Positions 61,920 to 64,000 of a stretch of 64,000 nucleotides of DNA are shown here, in pieces. Source of the stretch: JAAYCI01 sp031551695 (GTDB taxonomy: Bacteria > Bacillota > Clostridia > Oscillospirales > Ruminococcaceae); the NCBI GenBank assembly GCA_031551695.1, contig JAVBNG010000006.1, positions 6,478 through 70,477 of the forward strand, read 5' to 3'. How positions within the stretch are numbered: position 1 is the first letter of the stretch; each line of letters starts with the position of its first letter. The notes beneath the pieces are model-generated. The model was not told the origin of the DNA, did not search any database, and was given only the letters and a program-made list of their open reading frames with translations. The position numbers and the translations under genes are program-made.

Positions 61920-62073
61920 CGACTATCGTTGTATTTGTTGCACATGCGGTGGGAGGGCGAGTACGCAATGGCTATCTACCTTCCGCGGCGCCTTGTGTAC
62001 AACGAATAGACGTTGTTCACAATTCGCCTTGCGGCTGACGATAGTCTTATGCGCACCTGCCCTCCCCACCGCT
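61920..62073 (-). ncRNA. Structured inverted-repeat element between queA and tgt (candidate cis-RNA)
   Basis: Three sets of pairing arms. A: 61921-61929 GACTATCGT with 62038-62046 (perfect, 9 bp). B: 61946-61967 GCGGTGGGAGGGC...TACGCA with 62050-62072 (about 18 of 22 paired). C: CGCCTTGTGTACAACG 61989-62004 with 62011-62026, imperfect. A and B cross, so the RNA would be a pseudoknot or switch between two folds. In the mRNA the last A arm abuts the tgt ribosome binding site. It does not match the preQ1 riboswitch consensus I know. Confidence 0.45.
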
Positions 62074-62090
62074 TGCTTAGCAGTCTCTCA

Positions 62091-63134
62091 TTAAATAATA
62101 TACATCGCGTCGCCAAAGCTGAAAAAGCGGTATTCCCGCTCCACCGCTTCCCGGTAGGCACGCATCATGTTTTCGTAGCCGCAGAAAGCCGCCACCAGCA
62201 TCAGCAGCGTGCTTTCCGGCAGGTGGAAATTCGTGATGAGCCCGTCAATGGCCTTGAATTCGTAACCGGGTTTGATGAAAATATCCGTTTCGCCGCCGGC
62301 AGGGGAAAACTCGCCGTCAGCCAGCGTCAGGCCCTGCCGCGTGGCCACACTTTCCAGCGTGCGGCAGCTGGTGGTGCCCACGGCGACAACGCGCCCGCCG
62401 CTTTTGCGCGTTTTGTTGAGGATATTTGCCGCTGTTTCATCCAGGATAAAATATTCGGAATGCATCACATGGTCGTCGATTTCATCCTCTTTCACAGGCA
62501 AAAAAGTGCCAAGGCCCACATGCAGCGTAATTTCGGCGATTTGCACGCCTGTTTCTTTTATTTTTGCCAGCAGCCCATCCGTAAAATGCAGCCCCGCCGT
62601 GGGGGCCGCCGCGCTGCCGGGGGCTTTGGCATACACGGTTTGGTATTCGCTGTTGTCGTGCAGCTGTTCCTTGATGTAAGGCGGAAGGGGCATACAGCCG
62701 AATTGGTCCAGCTTTTCAAAAATGGTGGCGGTGTCGTACCGCAGTTTCACCATTTTTCCGCCGCCCGGCAGCGTGGACAAAATTTCAGCCGTCAGGGTAT
62801 CGTCGCCAAAGTGCAGCACGTCGCCCGGGCGCATGCGTTTGCCTGGTTTGGCCAATGCCTCCCACACGCCGGTCTCGTGTTCGCGCAGCAGCAGCAGTTC
62901 GCACACGCCGCCGCTTTCCCGTTTTCCAATGAGCCGCGCGGCAAGCACTTTGCTGTTGTTTACCACCAGTGTGTCGCCCGGCAGGAGCAATTCCGGCAAC
63001 TCGTGGAACAGGCGGTGCTGTATTTCGCCGCTTGCGCGTCCAAGGCAAAAAAGGCGCGCCGCATCGCGCGGGTTTGCCGGATGCTGGGCGATCAGGGATT
63101 CGGGAAGGTGGTAATCGAAGTCGGACCTGCGCAT
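62091..63134 (-). CDS. queA: S-adenosylmethionine:tRNA ribosyltransferase-isomerase
   Basis: Converts preQ1 in tRNA to epoxyqueuosine by transferring the ribosyl part of SAM. 347 residues with FDYHLPESLIAQHPA at the N-terminus, VNNSKVLAARL and PTAGLHFT near the middle, and LPESTLLMLVAAFCG at the end. I start at ATG 63134, where the conserved sequence MRRSDFDYHLPE begins after an AAAGG; the frame continues 22 codons upstream without a ribosome binding site. Confidence 0.97.
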   Translation of the reverse strand: MRRSDFDYHLPESLIAQHPANPRDAARLFCLGRASGEIQHRLFHELPELLLPGDTLVVNNSKVLAARLIGKRESGGVCELLLLREHETGVWEALAKPGKRMRPGDVLHFGDDTLTAEILSTLPGGGKMVKLRYDTATIFEKLDQFGCMPLPPYIKEQLHDNSEYQTVYAKAPGSAAAPTAGLHFTDGLLAKIKETGVQIAEITLHVGLGTFLPVKEDEIDDHVMHSEYFILDETAANILNKTRKSGGRVVAVGTTSCRTLESVATRQGLTLADGEFSPAGGETDIFIKPGYEFKAIDGLITNFHLPESTLLMLVAAFCGYENMMRAYREAVEREYRFFSFGDAMYII

Positions 63135-63151
63135 AGGTGGCCTTTCCGCCA

Positions 63152-63181
63152 TTGACAAGGGTGCTGAATCAATGCTATATT
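63152..63181 (+). promoter_or_regulatory. Candidate distal asd promoter
   Basis: A perfect TTGACA, an 18-base spacer and TATATT, reading toward asd. It begins just upstream of queA on the opposite strand. Confidence 0.55.
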
Positions 63182-63191
63182 TTTTATTAAT

Positions 63192-63241
63192 TATTACCAT
63201 AAACAGTACTTTGGTGCTCTATGGGGCTTTTATGGTAATAT
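63192..63241 (+). promoter_or_regulatory. 12-bp inverted repeat and proximal asd promoter
   Basis: TATTACCATAAA (63192-63203) and its exact complement (63229-63240) flank 25 bases. The right arm overlaps an extended -10 (TGGTAATAT) with TTGGTG 18 bases before it. After the distal promoter the same arms would fold as an RNA hairpin. A short GTGGC/GCCGC hairpin with a T-rich tail follows at 63270-63296. Confidence 0.45.
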
Positions 63242-63354
63242 AGAACTGGCATTCATTATATTGCATAAGTGGCCGGTTTTCAAGCCGCTTTTTCTTTTGG
63301 GCCCGGCGCTTTCGAAAGGGTAAGCATGGCAAAAACTCAAAGGGGGAATGGTCG

Positions 63355-64000
63355 ATGAAAGAAGTGAAAGTGGCCGTTGTAGGCGCAACAGGCATGGTGG
63401 GCCGCACGTTTTTGCAGGTGCTGGCGGAATACCACCTGCCCGTTACGGAATATGTGCTGTTTTCGTCCGCGAAAAGCGCGGGCAGCGAAATTGAATTTAT
63501 GGGTAAAAAGTATACCGCACGGGAACTGAATGAAAACAGTTTTGACGAAGGCTTCACCTTTGCCCTGTTTTCGGCCGGCGGTACCACGTCGGCCAAGTTT
63601 GCCCCCATTGCGGCGGCAAAGGGCTGTGTCGTGATCGACAATTCCTCCCAGTGGCGCATGGACAAGGACGTGCCGCTAGTGGTGCCGGAAGTGAACCCCG
63701 GGGTCCTTGCGCACCGCCCGAAGAATATCATTGCAAACCCGAACTGTTCCACCATCCAGGCCATGCTGCCGCTGAAAGCCATCAAGGACGCCTACGGCAT
63801 CAAGCGCGTGGTGTACTCCACCTACCAGGGCGTGGCCGGCGCGGGCCTTGCCGGCTGCAACGATTTGGAAAACGGCGCCAAGGCCTTTGTGGAAGGCAGG
63901 CCCCAAAAACCGGAGAAGTTCCCCTATCCTATCTTTTCAAACTGCATACCGCAAATCGACGTGTTTTTGGACAACGGCTACACCAAAGAAGAAATGAAAA
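63355..64000 (+). CDS. asd: Aspartate-semialdehyde dehydrogenase (partial, runs off the window)
   Basis: Reduces aspartyl phosphate to aspartate semialdehyde, the branch to lysine, threonine, methionine and diaminopimelate. About 215 residues are visible: the NADP loop VAVVGATGMVGRTFLQVL, FSAGGTTSAKFAP, VIDNSSQWRMD and the catalytic cysteine in NPNCSTIQ. ATG 63355 follows AAAGGGGG. The C-terminal third lies beyond base 64000. Supplies the pathway that ends in thrC at 43130. Confidence 0.95.
   Translation, partial: MKEVKVAVVGATGMVGRTFLQVLAEYHLPVTEYVLFSSAKSAGSEIEFMGKKYTARELNENSFDEGFTFALFSAGGTTSAKFAPIAAAKGCVVIDNSSQWRMDKDVPLVVPEVNPGVLAHRPKNIIANPNCSTIQAMLPLKAIKDAYGIKRVVYSTYQGVAGAGLAGCNDLENGAKAFVEGRPQKPEKFPYPIFSNCIPQIDVFLDNGYTKEEMK

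Noticed and set aside
61911..62090. preQ1 riboswitch in front of tgt
   Set aside because: The short preQ1-I aptamer pattern with its A-rich tail is not seen. The element is longer and built on different stems, so it is reported only as an unidentified structure.
62013..63155. 380-codon plus-strand frame opposite queA
   Set aside because: Antisense shadow; it would also run through the structured queA-tgt spacer.
63182..63354. Lysine riboswitch before asd
   Set aside because: The leader is too short and lacks the conserved lysine-aptamer core.
1..64000. CRISPR arrays, insertion sequences, rRNA operons
   Set aside because: I looked for regularly spaced direct repeats, transposase signatures with terminal inverted repeats and rRNA motifs and found none.

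Overview
The window looks like one contiguous piece of a Gram-positive, moderately GC-rich bacterial chromosome, most likely class Clostridia and plausibly the Ruminococcaceae/Oscillospiraceae branch. The reasons are PolC together with DnaE, HPr kinase (HprK), WhiA, TTG/GTG starts behind strong AGGAGG-type ribosome binding sites, an SCIFF peptide with its radical-SAM maturase next to yajC-tgt-queA, an FMN riboswitch driving a RibU-type ECF subunit, and tRNAs with encoded CCA. The taxonomic call is inference; no 16S rRNA is present. It is almost entirely core genome. I see no prophage, insertion sequence or CRISPR array.

Layout. 1-7.1 kb: polC, converging on a membrane-anchored MutS-like ATPase and a family-4 uracil-DNA glycosylase. 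7.1-11.7 kb: pduL-type phosphotransacylase, a B12-binding radical SAM protein with its TIGR03936 partner, and a GT4 glycosyltransferase. 11.7-13.7 kb (minus): rpsB-tsf-yerC. 14.1-23.6 kb (plus): an atypical phosphofructokinase, hprK, a PHP phosphoesterase, murB, whiA, dnaE and a classical pfkA. 23.6-28.3 kb: a HAD hydrolase divergent from SRP RNA, then dnaX-ebfC-recR, smpB and tmRNA. 28.4-30.6 kb: a DUF1361/DUF3795 fusion, a Nif11-like small protein and a DUF1269 protein. 30.6-38.4 kb (minus): a MacB-like ABC exporter with a cell-surface COG1361 protein, an NAD synthetase with a decayed glutaminase site, a GNAT acetyltransferase and a 23S rRNA uracil methyltransferase. 38.5-45.4 kb (plus): galK, rplS-lepB-rbgA-rnhB-yraN, thrC and a metallophosphoesterase. 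45.4-53 kb: the protein quality-control block tig-clpP-clpX-lon-engB and a methyltransferase. 53-54.9 kb: five tRNAs surrounding an FMN riboswitch and ribU. 54.9-58.5 kb: a TraX-family protein, radA and a Xer-type recombinase. 58.5-63.1 kb (minus): queA-tgt, then yajC-scfA-scfB. The window ends inside asd.

How they work together. Replication and repair (polC, dnaE, dnaX, recR, radA, UDG, rnhB), translation and ribosome rescue (rpsB, tsf, rplS, rbgA, engB, smpB-ssrA, tgt/queA), glycolysis and its control (two PFKs, HprK) and regulated proteolysis (ClpXP, Lon) dominate.

Most notable observations: a NadE whose glutaminase Lys and Cys are replaced by Gln and Gly; a large, possibly pseudoknotted inverted-repeat element between queA and tgt; a seven-cysteine SCIFF precursor; a CIRCE-like operator at lon; a 30-bp perfect palindrome upstream of the recombinase; and convergent genes whose terminators lie inside each other's coding sequence.
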